From: Pseudomonadales bacterium
Lineage (GTDB): Bacteria; Pseudomonadota; Gammaproteobacteria; Pseudomonadales; UBA7239
Assembly (NCBI GenBank): GCA_041395665.1
Contig: JAWLAB010000002.1
Span: forward strand, 248,001-312,000
Length of the DNA stretch: 64,000 bases
Direction of reading: 5' to 3'
The notes under the pieces were generated by a model. That model did not search any database and was not told where the DNA came from. It was given only the letters and a program-made list of their open reading frames with translations. Below are positions 1 through 8,384 of this stretch, one piece after another (positions within the stretch are counted from its first letter, which is position 1; each line of letters begins with the position of its first letter). The translations under genes and the position numbers were made by a program.

Positions 1-2
1 AA

Positions 3-1049
3 CTGCTCGCCTTAGAAGCCGAGCAAAAACAACTCGCCAACGCCGGCGAATTGATCACACATTGCGATCAGTTATTGCAGTTGTGCAGCGAAGGCGAACC
101 CTTCAATTTGCAACAGGCCTTAACGCACGCACAACAACTGCTAGCGCGTTCACCTTTGCGCGAAGCACTGCCCACGGTGGCAGAAATGTTGGACAGCGCG
201 CTGATTCAAATTGATGAAGCGGCGCAAGACCTCACGCATTATCGCGATCATGTCAGCATCAACCCAGAACGCCTGCACGAAGTGGAACAAAGGCTCGACA
301 CGCTGTATGAATTGGCGCGCAAACACCGTGTGCAAGCACGAGAGCTACCCGCACTGCACGAGCAACTGCATCAAGAATTGGCGCTGCTGCGCGACAGCGA
401 TGGCGCGATTGCACGCTTGCAGCAAGAGCAAAAACAGCAGGAAACGCAGTATCAAAAACTCGCGGAGCAACTGAGCAAACTGCGACACAAAACTGCTAAA
501 AATCTGGCGCAGCAAGTCAACGCGCAACTGGCGCAACTCAAAATGGCACACTGCCGTTTTGAGATTGCATTAACGCCACACGCAGATGCAGCGCCTCACC
601 AACATGGCGCAGAACACAGCGAGTTTTTAATCAGCACCCAGCCCGATACACCAGCACGCAGTTTGGTGCGCGTGGCTTCTGGCGGCGAGCTGTCGCGTAT
701 ATCACTGGCGATACAAGTGGTCACGGCCAGCACTTCGCGCACGCCCACGCTGATATTTGATGAAGTGGATGTCGGCATCGGCGGCGCAACTGCCGTGGTG
801 GTTGGTCAACTACTGCGTCAGCTCGGTGAACGCGGGCAGGTGTTGTGCGTCACACACCAAGCGCAAGTCGCCGCGCAGGCACATCAGCACTGGCAAGTGA
901 GTAAACAACTCAAAAACAAACGCATGGAAACTACACTGCAAGCACTGGATAACGCACTGCGCGTTGATGAAATTGCGCGCATGATCGGCGGTGAAAAAAT
1001 CACTGCGCAATCGCGTGCACACGCGCAAGAAATTTTGGCAGTGGATTAA
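3..1049 (+). CDS. recN: DNA repair protein RecN, C-terminal part (5' end outside window)
   Basis: RecN is an SMC-like ATPase acting in recombinational repair of double-strand breaks. The reading frame is open from base 3, so the gene begins upstream of the window and only about the last 348 residues are present. The visible part is a Gln/Leu-rich coiled coil followed by the C-terminal ABC head lobe. The head shows the signature ASGGELSRISLA, the Walker B stretch TLIFDEVDVGIGG and the switch-His region VLCVTHQAQVAA. This order (coil, signature, Walker B, H-loop) is typical of RecN. It converges with the SGNH hydrolase gene, whose stop codon directly follows. Identity is secure; the true start cannot be seen. 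Confidence 0.95.
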   Translation: MLALEAEQKQLANAGELITHCDQLLQLCSEGEPFNLQQALTHAQQLLARSPLREALPTVAEMLDSALIQIDEAAQDLTHYRDHVSINPERLHEVEQRLDTLYELARKHRVQARELPALHEQLHQELALLRDSDGAIARLQQEQKQQETQYQKLAEQLSKLRHKTAKNLAQQVNAQLAQLKMAHCRFEIALTPHADAAPHQHGAEHSEFLISTQPDTPARSLVRVASGGELSRISLAIQVVTASTSRTPTLIFDEVDVGIGGATAVVVGQLLRQLGERGQVLCVTHQAQVAAQAHQHWQVSKQLKNKRMETTLQALDNALRVDEIARMIGGEKITAQSRAHAQEILAVD

Positions 1050-1691
1050 CTAAACCGCTGCGCCGATGGCTCGCATAAACGCCAGCGACAGTGCCATGTG
1101 ACCTGTTTGGCTGGGATGGATGCGATCCCAACACAGCGTCATCGGGTGCATGTGTTCCAGCAAGCCATCTATCACCGCCTGCGTATCCACAAAAACTGCG
1201 CCGTGTTTTTCTGCCAATTTGCGTACGACATTGCCGTAGGCATCCATCGCCTCACGCATCGGATCTTGACGATTGGATTCAATAAAAAATGGCGTCATCA
1301 ACACCAAGCCTTGCAAAGTAGGCTTCACACTGCGAATCAAGGCATCCAACTCGCGCTCGTATTCATCAATCGGCACATGCAATTCGGTGCGCAGCGGTGA
1401 ATCAAATTGTCGCCACACATCATTCACGCCAATCAATATCGACAACCAGTGCGGCTCTAAATCCAATACATCCTGTTTCCAACGCGCTTTGAGATCGCGC
1501 ACCGTGTTGCCACTCGTGCCAACATTCAACACGCGAATACTATGCGCAGGATACAAAGCGCCAAGCAGCGCATTGATCTGACATACATAGCCATTGCCCA
1601 ATTCGTGCGCTTCACCAACGGGGCGCCCTCTGCCGCTGTCCGTGAGTGAAGCACCAATCATCAATAAACGACTACCGGGTTCGATCAACAT
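1050..1691 (-). CDS. SGNH/GDSL-family hydrolase (esterase/lipase-like)
   Basis: This is a 213-residue SGNH-fold hydrolase. Block I reads LLMIGASLTDSGRG, with the nucleophile Ser in an unusual GAS context instead of GDS. The block III Asn lies in LIGVNDVWRQ, and the catalytic Asp-x-x-His lies in WDRIHPSQTGH near the C-terminus. No signal peptide is visible, so it is probably cytoplasmic. Members of this fold hydrolyse ester or thioester bonds of lipids, carbohydrates or acyl-CoAs; the substrate here cannot be told. It lies 22 bases downstream of hslO on the same strand and may be cotranscribed with it. Confidence 0.8.
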   Translation of the reverse strand: MLIEPGSRLLMIGASLTDSGRGRPVGEAHELGNGYVCQINALLGALYPAHSIRVLNVGTSGNTVRDLKARWKQDVLDLEPHWLSILIGVNDVWRQFDSPLRTELHVPIDEYERELDALIRSVKPTLQGLVLMTPFFIESNRQDPMREAMDAYGNVVRKLAEKHGAVFVDTQAVIDGLLEHMHPMTLCWDRIHPSQTGHMALSLAFMRAIGAAV

Positions 1692-1713
1692 AAAGACACC
1701 TCGCTAGAAAACT

Positions 1714-2571
1714 TCAATGCAGTGTTGGTGAAATTTCGTCCAAAATTTTGTCGATATCGCGTTCAGAGTACTGATACGCCTTGCCGCAAAAATGACAATC
1801 CACATCAACGACAGGTGTCTCTTGAAACAATTGTTTTAATTCTTCGCGCCCCAAAGTTGCCAAAGCCGCCGCCGAGCGCTCTTTGCTGCACGAGCACTGA
1901 AAATTTACTGGCTCTGCATCAAACACACGCACCGTTTCTTGATGATACAAACGGTGCAGTAATTTTTCACAAGGCAGCGACAACAACTCTTCATCTCTAA
2001 CTGTGCTCGCCAGGGCATGTAAATGCTGCCACGCATTATCGTCATCGCGTGCGCCTGGCATGGCCTGCAACAATAATCCCGCCGCGTGTTCTCCGTCAGA
2101 CACCAACCACAAAGCTGTCTCTAATTGTTCCGATTGACGAAAATAATCCGCCAAACAATCTTGTAAGCGCGCGTGCTGCAACGGCACAATACCCTGATAA
2201 CTTTCACCGTGATCCGGCAATAAAGTGATGGCGAGATAACCATCAACTACCCATTCATTTAAAGCAGTGACCGATGTTGCATCCAGCTCCACCACACCAC
2301 GCACGCCAGCGCGCTGTGTGCTTTCCGCTACCAATAAACGCAGCGCACCGTTACCGCGCGCCTGAATAGCCACGCGCCCTTCTAATTTCAAATTCGCACT
2401 GAGCAACGCGGCTGCTGCCACACTTTCTCCCAGCAGTTTTTTTCCCATTATGGATGTCGATGTCAGCGCCGGCATTGCTTGCATACTTTGCGTTAAATTG
2501 ACCCATGCGCCGCGTACTGGCGCATTTTCAAACAAAAAACGCACTACCGTATCTAAATTTTTATCGTTCAT
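1714..2571 (-). CDS. hslO: Hsp33 redox-regulated chaperonin
   Basis: Hsp33 is a cytosolic holdase chaperone that is switched on by disulfide formation when its zinc centre is oxidised. The 285-residue protein has the usual length. The C-terminal redox switch is visible as CSCSKER followed about 30 residues later by CHFCGKAY, the CxC...CxxC zinc site of the family. The N-terminal half contains the typical ALLSANLKLEGR and IQARGNGALRLLVAE segments. The ATG at the 5' end of the frame gives the expected N-terminus for the family. The neighbours (SGNH hydrolase, DUF4124 protein) do not add functional information. Confidence 0.95.
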   Translation of the reverse strand: MNDKNLDTVVRFLFENAPVRGAWVNLTQSMQAMPALTSTSIMGKKLLGESVAAAALLSANLKLEGRVAIQARGNGALRLLVAESTQRAGVRGVVELDATSVTALNEWVVDGYLAITLLPDHGESYQGIVPLQHARLQDCLADYFRQSEQLETALWLVSDGEHAAGLLLQAMPGARDDDNAWQHLHALASTVRDEELLSLPCEKLLHRLYHQETVRVFDAEPVNFQCSCSKERSAAALATLGREELKQLFQETPVVDVDCHFCGKAYQYSERDIDKILDEISPTLH

Positions 2572-2616
2572 TTGTAGGTACCATTACTTATTACATACCA
2601 TCAACAATATCGAAAA

Positions 2617-3075
2617 TCATCTCGATAAAGGATAAATTTTTTGGCAATTTGATTTACGGTAATCATCCTTCCATTCAGCTAATTTTGTCCCTCGATCCCT
2701 TTCCAAGACAATCTCCTCTTTACCATCTTCGCCAATAAAAGCCCCTCTATCTCCTCGCTCAATCGCTGCAATATCCAACAGCCACTTTTTACACTGTGTT
2801 CCAATCGCTTTTTCTAGTGCTTTCTTTTTTTCTATCTCTAAATTTTTCTCATCCTGTGTTTTTTCGGTTTGTGGCGCCAACCTTGTTGGCTTGGCACTAC
2901 TACCATGGTCAATATTGACTTTATTAAGCTGCTTATCAATAGATTCAGATTTTTTATCCTCTGGTGCGCGATCCCCAAAATGCACCTTTCCATTCTCGTC
3001 TACCCATTTATATACTTCTGCTCGCACAGGCACCAAGAAACCAAGCAAAATTGCCAATAGAAGTAATTTCCTCAT
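2617..3075 (-). CDS. DUF4124 domain-containing secreted protein
   Basis: This is a 152-residue protein with a clear N-terminal signal peptide (MRKLLLLAILLGFLVPVRA) followed directly by the DUF4124 core EVYKWVDENGKVHFGDRAP. The rest is charged and Lys/Glu-rich with two Cys residues (C in GTQCKKW, C in KSNCQKIY) that could form a disulfide in the periplasm. DUF4124 proteins are common in gammaproteobacteria and have no established function. The start codon overlaps the stop of the upstream nucleotidase gene (ATGA), so the two are translationally coupled. The sequence is more AT-rich than the neighbouring hslO. Confidence 0.8.
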   Translation of the reverse strand: MRKLLLLAILLGFLVPVRAEVYKWVDENGKVHFGDRAPEDKKSESIDKQLNKVNIDHGSSAKPTRLAPQTEKTQDEKNLEIEKKKALEKAIGTQCKKWLLDIAAIERGDRGAFIGEDGKEEIVLERDRGTKLAEWKDDYRKSNCQKIYPLSR

Positions 3076-3767
3076 TGCACAATCTCCAATTCATTAAAGT
3101 CAACAACGGCGGGGAATGTTGTTACGGTACGCGGCGGCAAACCACTATCTGGCTGCAATACACAAAGCAGATGCGCTACACCAAAACTCTGCGCCGCTTG
3201 CAAAATAGAAAGAGTGTCATCGACAAAGAGCGTTCTTGTTTTCTCAAATGAGTGTTGCACCTGTAGTTTTTGCCAAAAAATTGGCGATTCTTTCGGCGCA
3301 CCCAAATCATGCGAACTCACTATACGATCCAACCAATGCCCTAGTGGAGTATGTTCCATTTTCAAACGGATACTATCGGCATGCGCATTCGTCACCAACC
3401 AAATAGATTTCCCCGCCGCAGCTAACGCATCCAAAAATTTTGCACTGTGAGGCCGCATACCAATTAAATGCTGCACCTCTCGTTTGAGCGCAAGAATATC
3501 CACTTGTAATTCGCGTTGCCAAAAATCTAAGCAATACCAATTTAGCTTGCCGTGCTCCGCCAAAAACCGTCGCTCCAGCAAGGTATACGCATCTCCTTCC
3601 GTTAAACCATGTACCTCCGCGTAGCGACGCGGCAAATGTGTCTGCCAAAAGTAATTATCGAAACGCAAATCCAACAGCGTGCCATCCATATCCAGCAGAA
3701 CGGTATCGATCTCTTGCCATGGCAGCGCGACAGCCGCACGCCGACATGCAGAAGCATTCATTTTCAT
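3072..3767 (-). CDS. yrfG: HAD-family GMP/IMP 5'-nucleotidase, YrfG-like
   Basis: This is a haloacid-dehalogenase-fold phosphatase matching the YrfG group, which dephosphorylates purine nucleotides. Motif I is LLDMDGTLLDLRFDNYFW, with the two nucleophile/acid Asp residues. Motif II is in WLVTNAH, and the motif III/IV region includes LGAPKESP and LFVDDTLSIL. The frame is open up to 3794, but the in-frame ATG at 3767 has a GGAT-like site upstream, so I chose it; a start at 3761 is also possible. It overlaps the DUF4124 gene by ATGA. The family is confident; the exact substrate preference is inferred from homology. Confidence 0.82.
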   Translation of the reverse strand: MKMNASACRRAAVALPWQEIDTVLLDMDGTLLDLRFDNYFWQTHLPRRYAEVHGLTEGDAYTLLERRFLAEHGKLNWYCLDFWQRELQVDILALKREVQHLIGMRPHSAKFLDALAAAGKSIWLVTNAHADSIRLKMEHTPLGHWLDRIVSSHDLGAPKESPIFWQKLQVQHSFEKTRTLFVDDTLSILQAAQSFGVAHLLCVLQPDSGLPPRTVTTFPAVVDFNELEIVQ

Positions 3768-3847
3768 ACACTTATCCAAGGAATCTGTTTGCATTAAAAC
3801 GCTACGAATAGGCTATGCCAACCTACCACTACCTACCGTTAGAGATA

Positions 3848-3853
3848 TATAAT
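3848..3853 (+). promoter_or_regulatory. Candidate -10 box for the FHA gene
   Basis: A perfect TATAAT lies inside the run ATATATAAT about 70 bases before the FHA gene start. The -35 region around 3825-3830 is not a good match. The two direct repeats of ACCTACC (from 3821 and 3831) sit where an activator could bind. Position and composition make this a plausible but unproven promoter. Confidence 0.4.
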
Positions 3854-3920
3854 CGACCGCCGATTTATCTCGGCATTGCCCACAAGACCTATTTGATTTC
3901 ACGGACGTCGCTACAACTCC

Positions 3921-4835
3921 ATGTACCAGCTTCGCTTCAAGGATAACAGCCGCCCCGCCTTTCCCATCACTGCCAATGTGTGCACTGTGGGCAGAGGGCA
4001 AGGCAATACCGTCGTGCTCGACACCAGCACCGTGGAAGAGTCACACGCGCGCATTATCCAGCACGATGGAAAATTGTTCCTGCAAGACAATAAGAGCCAG
4101 CGCGGCAGCTTCGTCAACGGTAAAAAAGTCAAATACAAAGACCTGCGCAGCGGTGATGTAGTCAGCATCGGCAATGTTCACTTTGAAGTGGTGGAGTCTG
4201 ACGACAACGATCTGACTTCCACTCGCATCGCCGCACCAAGCCCAAAACAAGCACCTCGTTCAGCCGTCAACACCAGCGCCTCATGGCGATTGATTTCTGA
4301 CAGCAGCTGGCAACCAGGAAAAGCCTTCGATCTACACGCAGAGTCTGTATTGCTGGGCCGTGGCAAAGATTGCGATATCGTCATCCCCGGCAATCATTTA
4401 TCGCGCCGCCACGCTCAAATTTTTAAACACGGTGATTATTTGACCGTGCTGGATTTAGATTCAGCCAACGGCAGCTATGTCAACGAAGTGCGCATCAGCG
4501 GAGAGCAAGTCGTCAACCCAGGCGATCGTTTGCGCTTCGATGTTTACAGCTTCCGCGTACAAGGCCCTGCCACCCATCGCAGCAGCACGACATCCGGCAC
4601 CAGTAGCAATCCAACACAAAAGACCTTGGATCTACACAGCACACTACAAAACATCGAAGCACTGAAAGCGCAGGAGTATCAGCCCAAAGAATGGATTACT
4701 AAGCCCACTTCTCACGGCAACCGTTACCATGAAGTGCCTGTGCGCAAGAACCAAAACGGCTCTATGCTGTGGATCTCCATCCTGCTCGGCATCTGCGTAC
4801 TAGGCATTCTCGGCTATATCATTTTTAACATCTAA
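3921..4835 (+). CDS. Double FHA-domain protein with C-terminal membrane anchor
   Basis: This 304-residue protein has two forkhead-associated domains, which bind phosphothreonine peptides. The first spans about residues 20-80 (TVGRGQGNTVVLD, EESHARI, SQRGSFVNGKKV). The second spans about 140-200 (LLGRGKDCDIVIP, LSRRHAQIF, DSANGSYVNEVRI). Both keep the GR...SxxHA...NG core. After a Ser/Thr-rich linker, the last 25 residues form one transmembrane helix (LWISILLGICVLGILGYII), so the FHA domains would face the cytoplasm in a tail-anchored arrangement. No Ser/Thr kinase or phosphatase gene is next to it, so its signalling partner is unknown. The start is ATG with a weak ribosome-binding site. Confidence 0.85.
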   Translation: MYQLRFKDNSRPAFPITANVCTVGRGQGNTVVLDTSTVEESHARIIQHDGKLFLQDNKSQRGSFVNGKKVKYKDLRSGDVVSIGNVHFEVVESDDNDLTSTRIAAPSPKQAPRSAVNTSASWRLISDSSWQPGKAFDLHAESVLLGRGKDCDIVIPGNHLSRRHAQIFKHGDYLTVLDLDSANGSYVNEVRISGEQVVNPGDRLRFDVYSFRVQGPATHRSSTTSGTSSNPTQKTLDLHSTLQNIEALKAQEYQPKEWITKPTSHGNRYHEVPVRKNQNGSMLWISILLGICVLGILGYIIFNI

Positions 4836-4840
4836 AAAAA

Positions 4841-4866
4841 AGCCGGAGCGATTTCTCGTTCCGGCT
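4841..4866 (-). terminator. Rho-independent terminator, stronger on the minus strand
   Basis: An 11-bp stem with one G-T pair (AGCCGGAGCGA / TCGTTCCGGCT) lies just after the FHA stop codon. A run of eight A precedes it on the plus strand, so the U-tract is good for transcripts coming from the right (minus strand). On the plus side only TTT follows. It may work in both directions. Confidence 0.7.
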
Positions 4867-4869
4867 TTG

Positions 4870-5295
4870 CGTTCAGACTTTCGTCTACCCTTCCTTTACC
4901 CGATCCATTGGCAGTCTCTTTGTACTACGCTGCTGTTGTTGCTATTTATTATTTTTCTTAACCTATATTCTTGTTGTTCTTGTCTTGTTCTTCTTGGCTG
5001 CGTTATTTTTCTTGTTGTCGGCACGGCGTTCGTTGTTATTGTTACCGCTACCATTTCTTATTGTTGTACTAAAGTTATTGCAATCTGCATGCCAACTTTT
5101 CATATCTTTATAAATCAATCGATTACAGACACAGCTACCAAAATCTACGATTGTTTGACCGCTTAATTTGTTACCAGATGCGACGCAAGTTGTTACCAAT
5201 AGCCACACACAACAGCTGACACATTTTTGATTAAGACATTCAACGCACAAGTTACTTTGCCCTGCCCGTGATCTGTGGAACAATGCAGACAATCG
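4870..5295. other. AT-rich 430-bp stretch without a confident gene
   Basis: This stretch between the FHA gene and rppH is T-rich on the plus strand and has lower GC than both flanks. One open frame on the plus strand (4867-5166) is only a string of Leu/Val/Ile/Cys produced by T-rich repeats. A minus-strand frame ending at 4963 would encode a short Cys-bearing and then Asn/Lys-rich peptide; it has no good start and runs antisense into rppH. The minus-oriented terminator at 4841-4866 hints at a minus-strand transcript here. I cannot assign a gene. Confidence 0.4.
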
Positions 5296-5305
5296 TGAGG
5301 TGTTT

Positions 5306-5809
5306 GTGGTTGATTCAGAAGGTTTTCGCCCCAATGTCGGCATCATATTGGCGAATGCACAAGGGGAACTGTTGTGGGCTCGCCGTGTTGGCGGCATGGA
5401 TGCGTGGCAATTCCCGCAGGGCGGCATTCAAGCGCAGGAAAACCCTGAAGAAGCGCTATTTCGAGAGTTGAATGAAGAGGTTGGGCTGGGCGCTAGCGAT
5501 GTCCGCATCTTAGGCTGTACGCGCGGCTGGCTGCGCTATCGTCTGCCACCCCGCTTGGTACGCAAACATCAAAATCCACTGTGCATCGGCCAAAAACAGA
5601 AATGGTTTTTTCTGGAAATGGTTGGCGATGAATCCAAAATACACTTTGATAACAGCGACGAACCGCCTGAGTTTGATCACTGGCGCTGGGTGAGTTACTG
5701 GCACCCTCTCACACAAGTCGTCTCTTTCAAGCGCGAAGTTTATCGCAGCGCCCTCAAGGAACTTGCGCCCTACCATTTGGCGTTATCCAGCAGCTTATCG
5801 CTTCGATAA
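5306..5809 (+). CDS. rppH: RNA pyrophosphohydrolase RppH
   Basis: RppH is a Nudix hydrolase that removes pyrophosphate from 5'-triphosphate mRNA ends and starts RNaseE-dependent decay. The Nudix box is visible as GGIQAQENPEEALFRELNEE (residues about 36-55). The N-terminus DSEGFRPNVGIILAN and the later KWFFLEMVG are family hallmarks. I place the start at GTG 5306 (VVDSEGFRP) because GAGG at 5297-5300 lies five bases upstream and the N-terminus then matches relatives; GTG 5300 is the alternative. ptsP follows after 12 bases, the usual rppH-ptsP arrangement in gammaproteobacteria. Confidence 0.93.
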   Translation: MVDSEGFRPNVGIILANAQGELLWARRVGGMDAWQFPQGGIQAQENPEEALFRELNEEVGLGASDVRILGCTRGWLRYRLPPRLVRKHQNPLCIGQKQKWFFLEMVGDESKIHFDNSDEPPEFDHWRWVSYWHPLTQVVSFKREVYRSALKELAPYHLALSSSLSLR

Positions 5810-5821
5810 AGCGAGGGTCTG

Positions 5822-8113
5822 ATGCTAAACGCCCTGCGAAAATTGGTTCAAGAAGTCAACGCAGCCACCCACTTGGAGGAGGCCTTGTCATTGATTGTGC
5901 GTCGCGTGCGCACCGAGATGGCAACACAGGTCTGCTCCATTTATCTGCTCGACACCGACAGCCAGCGCTACATCCTGATGGCTACCGAAGGTTTGAATCA
6001 GGATGCCGTGGGCAAAGTCAGTTTGGCAGTTGGCGAAGGTTTGGTTGGCTTGGCGGCTAAACGCGAAGAGCCGATCAACTTGGATGATGCTGAATCACAT
6101 CCACAATACCGCTATTTTCCAGAAACGGGCGAAGAGCGCTTTCGCTCCTTTCTCGGCACGCCGATCATCCACCACGGCAAAGTGACCGGCGTATTGGTCG
6201 TACAGCAAATCGAAGAACGACACTTTGACGAATCGGAGGAATCTTTCCTCGTCACACTCTCGGCGCAGTTGGCGGCCATCATCGCGCACGCTGAGGCGAC
6301 GCGCTCGCTCGACCCACCCAGCCGCCTGCACGGCTATAAATCCCCAGAAGCCAATTTCAAAGGGATATCCGCCGTACAAGGCGTGGCACTGGGTGAGGTG
6401 GTGGTGGTCTATCCGCCCGCCGACCTCAATGGTATCCCCATCGAGAAAACGGACGACATTGATGCTGAACTGATACTGCTCAATGCCGCACTGCAACGCG
6501 TGCGCCAGGATATGCAGCAATTGTCGGAGCAGCTGCAAAACCGCTTGCGCGAGGAAGAGCGCGCGCTGTTTGCCGTCTATCTCGGCATGCTGACTGACAG
6601 TGCCTTAGGCGGCGAAATCAGTGCACTTATTCGCACTGACGCCCTACAAGCACGATCTGCACTGGCCAGCGTCATCCGTGAACACATACGCACTTTTGAA
6701 GACATGGAAGACGCTTACTTACGCGAACGCGCCACCGATGTGCGCGACCTAGGTTTGCGCGTGTTGGCAGCCATGAACCTACAAAACCAGGACAACAAAC
6801 GCACCGTATATCCGGCAAGAACCATTTTAGTAGCCGAAGAACTCAGCGCCTCCATGCTCGGTGAAGTGCCCGAAGGGCAGCTTGTCGGCTTGATCTCAGT
6901 GCGCGGCTCCGGTGCATCCCACGCTGCCATACTGGCACGCGCTATGGGTATTCCCACTGTGGTTGGCGTGGCAAATTTACCCATTCAGCAACTGAATGGC
7001 CGACAAATTATTCTCGATGCGTACCGCGGCAAGGTTTACACCAATCCAACCAAAGAGCGCCGCCACCAATTTGAAGAAGTGTGGCGCGAAGAACAACAAC
7101 TCTCGCGTGAGTACCACACACTGACGCCACTGCTCAGCGAAACGCAGGATGGGCATCGGCTACCGCTGTGGGCTAACACAGGGCTCATGACCGATGTGGT
7201 GCGCGGATTGGATCGCGGCGCAGAAGGCGTGGGCTTGTATCGCACAGAAGTTGCTTTTTTATTGCGCGATCGCTTCCCCAGCGAGGAAGAGCAGCGCAGC
7301 CTTTATCGCGAGCAATTGAGCGCGTTCGCACCACACTCTGTCACTATGCGTACCCTCGATATTGGTGGCGACAAATCACTACCGTATTTTCCTATCCGTG
7401 AAGACAATCCTTTTTTGGGCTGGCGCGGTATACGCGTTTCACTGGATCATCCAGAAATTTTTCTGGTGCAAGTACGCGCCATGCTGAAAGCCAGCGAAGG
7501 TCTGAATAACCTACGCATTATGCTGCCGATGATTTCCGGCACAGTAGAGTTGGAGCAAGCGCTGCAGCTAATTCATCGTGCATGGCATGAATTACAGGAG
7601 GAAGGGCACGATATTCAGCTACCGCAGCTCGGAGCGATGATCGAAGTGCCAGCTGCGCTGTACCAAATTCGCGAGTTGGCACGCGCCACCGATTTCCTTT
7701 CTGTCGGTACCAATGACCTCACGCAGTATTTGCTGGCCGTTGATCGCAACAACGCGCGCGTCGCTGGCCTCTACAGTCATTTTCACCCAGCTATCTTGCA
7801 AGCGCTGGCCTATATCGCCAATGAAGCACACACCGAAGGAAAAACCGTCAGTGTGTGCGGTGAAATGGCCGGAGATCCCTGCTCTGCAGTGCTATTGATG
7901 GCCATGGGCTATGACGCGCTTTCCATGAACGCCAACAACCTGCCCAAAGTGAAATCGGTTATCCGCCATCTGCGCATGGCAGACGCAAAAAAATTGCTGT
8001 CTGAAGTGCTGTCGATGCACGATGCGCGCGCAATCAGCCAACACGCCAACGGCACCTTGGCACAGTGGGGCGTCAGTAAACGCCTATTGCACAACGAAAC
8101 GGAAGAAGCGTAA
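5822..8113 (+). CDS. ptsP: Phosphoenolpyruvate-protein phosphotransferase PtsP (EI-Ntr)
   Basis: This is enzyme I of the nitrogen-type phosphotransferase system; it takes phosphate from PEP and passes it to NPr (PtsO) and then PtsN. The 763-residue protein has an N-terminal GAF domain (about 1-165), then the PEP-utilising N domain and the phospho-His domain with the active His in GSGASHAAILARAMGIP. The C-terminal PEP-binding TIM barrel shows EGVGLYRTEVAFL, DIGGDKSLPYF, LSVGTNDLTQYLLAVDR and the Cys motif SVCGEMAGDP. The domain order and length match PtsP, not the sugar-type EI, which lacks GAF. It forms an operon with rppH. Confidence 0.96.
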   Translation: MLNALRKLVQEVNAATHLEEALSLIVRRVRTEMATQVCSIYLLDTDSQRYILMATEGLNQDAVGKVSLAVGEGLVGLAAKREEPINLDDAESHPQYRYFPETGEERFRSFLGTPIIHHGKVTGVLVVQQIEERHFDESEESFLVTLSAQLAAIIAHAEATRSLDPPSRLHGYKSPEANFKGISAVQGVALGEVVVVYPPADLNGIPIEKTDDIDAELILLNAALQRVRQDMQQLSEQLQNRLREEERALFAVYLGMLTDSALGGEISALIRTDALQARSALASVIREHIRTFEDMEDAYLRERATDVRDLGLRVLAAMNLQNQDNKRTVYPARTILVAEELSASMLGEVPEGQLVGLISVRGSGASHAAILARAMGIPTVVGVANLPIQQLNGRQIILDAYRGKVYTNPTKERRHQFEEVWREEQQLSREYHTLTPLLSETQDGHRLPLWANTGLMTDVVRGLDRGAEGVGLYRTEVAFLLRDRFPSEEEQRSLYREQLSAFAPHSVTMRTLDIGGDKSLPYFPIREDNPFLGWRGIRVSLDHPEIFLVQVRAMLKASEGLNNLRIMLPMISGTVELEQALQLIHRAWHELQEEGHDIQLPQLGAMIEVPAALYQIRELARATDFLSVGTNDLTQYLLAVDRNNARVAGLYSHFHPAILQALAYIANEAHTEGKTVSVCGEMAGDPCSAVLLMAMGYDALSMNANNLPKVKSVIRHLRMADAKKLLSEVLSMHDARAISQHANGTLAQWGVSKRLLHNETEEA

Positions 8114-8138
8114 AAGCTCACACTGCTCGTAGTTTTTT

Positions 8139-8375
8139 TTACTCCGCCGACGGCACTGACTGCATTCTATGGTCGAGATCGTTCTGCATCTGCTTGCCAA
8201 GATTGGAGGCTTTTTGCATTTGTTTTTGCTGACCTTCCAGCAAATTGACAGGCTTACTGAGTTGTTCGTGCGATTGCTTTTGCACAAACCAAATCACACC
8301 ACCGATGATGGCAAGAAAAATAACAATACCCTTGATACTCACGGGCGTCTCCAGCGTATTGACTGATTTCATCAT
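8139..8375 (-). CDS. Small single-pass membrane protein of unknown function
   Basis: This is a short protein of about 78 residues with one transmembrane helix near the N-terminus (KGIVIFLAIIGGVIWFVQ) and a Gln/Lys/Met-rich amphipathic tail that may form a coiled coil. The frame is open further upstream to 8456, but that extension would run through the sRNA terminator at 8391-8417. I therefore start at the MM pair (ATG 8375 or 8372). No strong ribosome-binding site is visible. It is convergent with ptsP and lies just downstream of the sRNA gene, so it may be expressed by read-through. I do not recognise the family. Confidence 0.55.
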   Translation of the reverse strand: MMKSVNTLETPVSIKGIVIFLAIIGGVIWFVQKQSHEQLSKPVNLLEGQQKQMQKASNLGKQMQNDLDHRMQSVPSAE

Positions 8376-8384
8376 AGCGGAAAA

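Noticed and set aside
4867..5166. Plus-strand open frame of 99 codons after the FHA gene
   Set aside because: The peptide is a run of Leu/Val/Ile/Cys caused by T-rich sequence, starts inside the terminator region, and lacks a ribosome-binding site or family motif.
4963..5427. Minus-strand open frame with Cys residues and an Asn/Lys-rich tail
   Set aside because: The 5' third is antisense to the conserved rppH Nudix region and no good start is seen. The remainder might still be a small gene, so it is noted only as a possible transcript.
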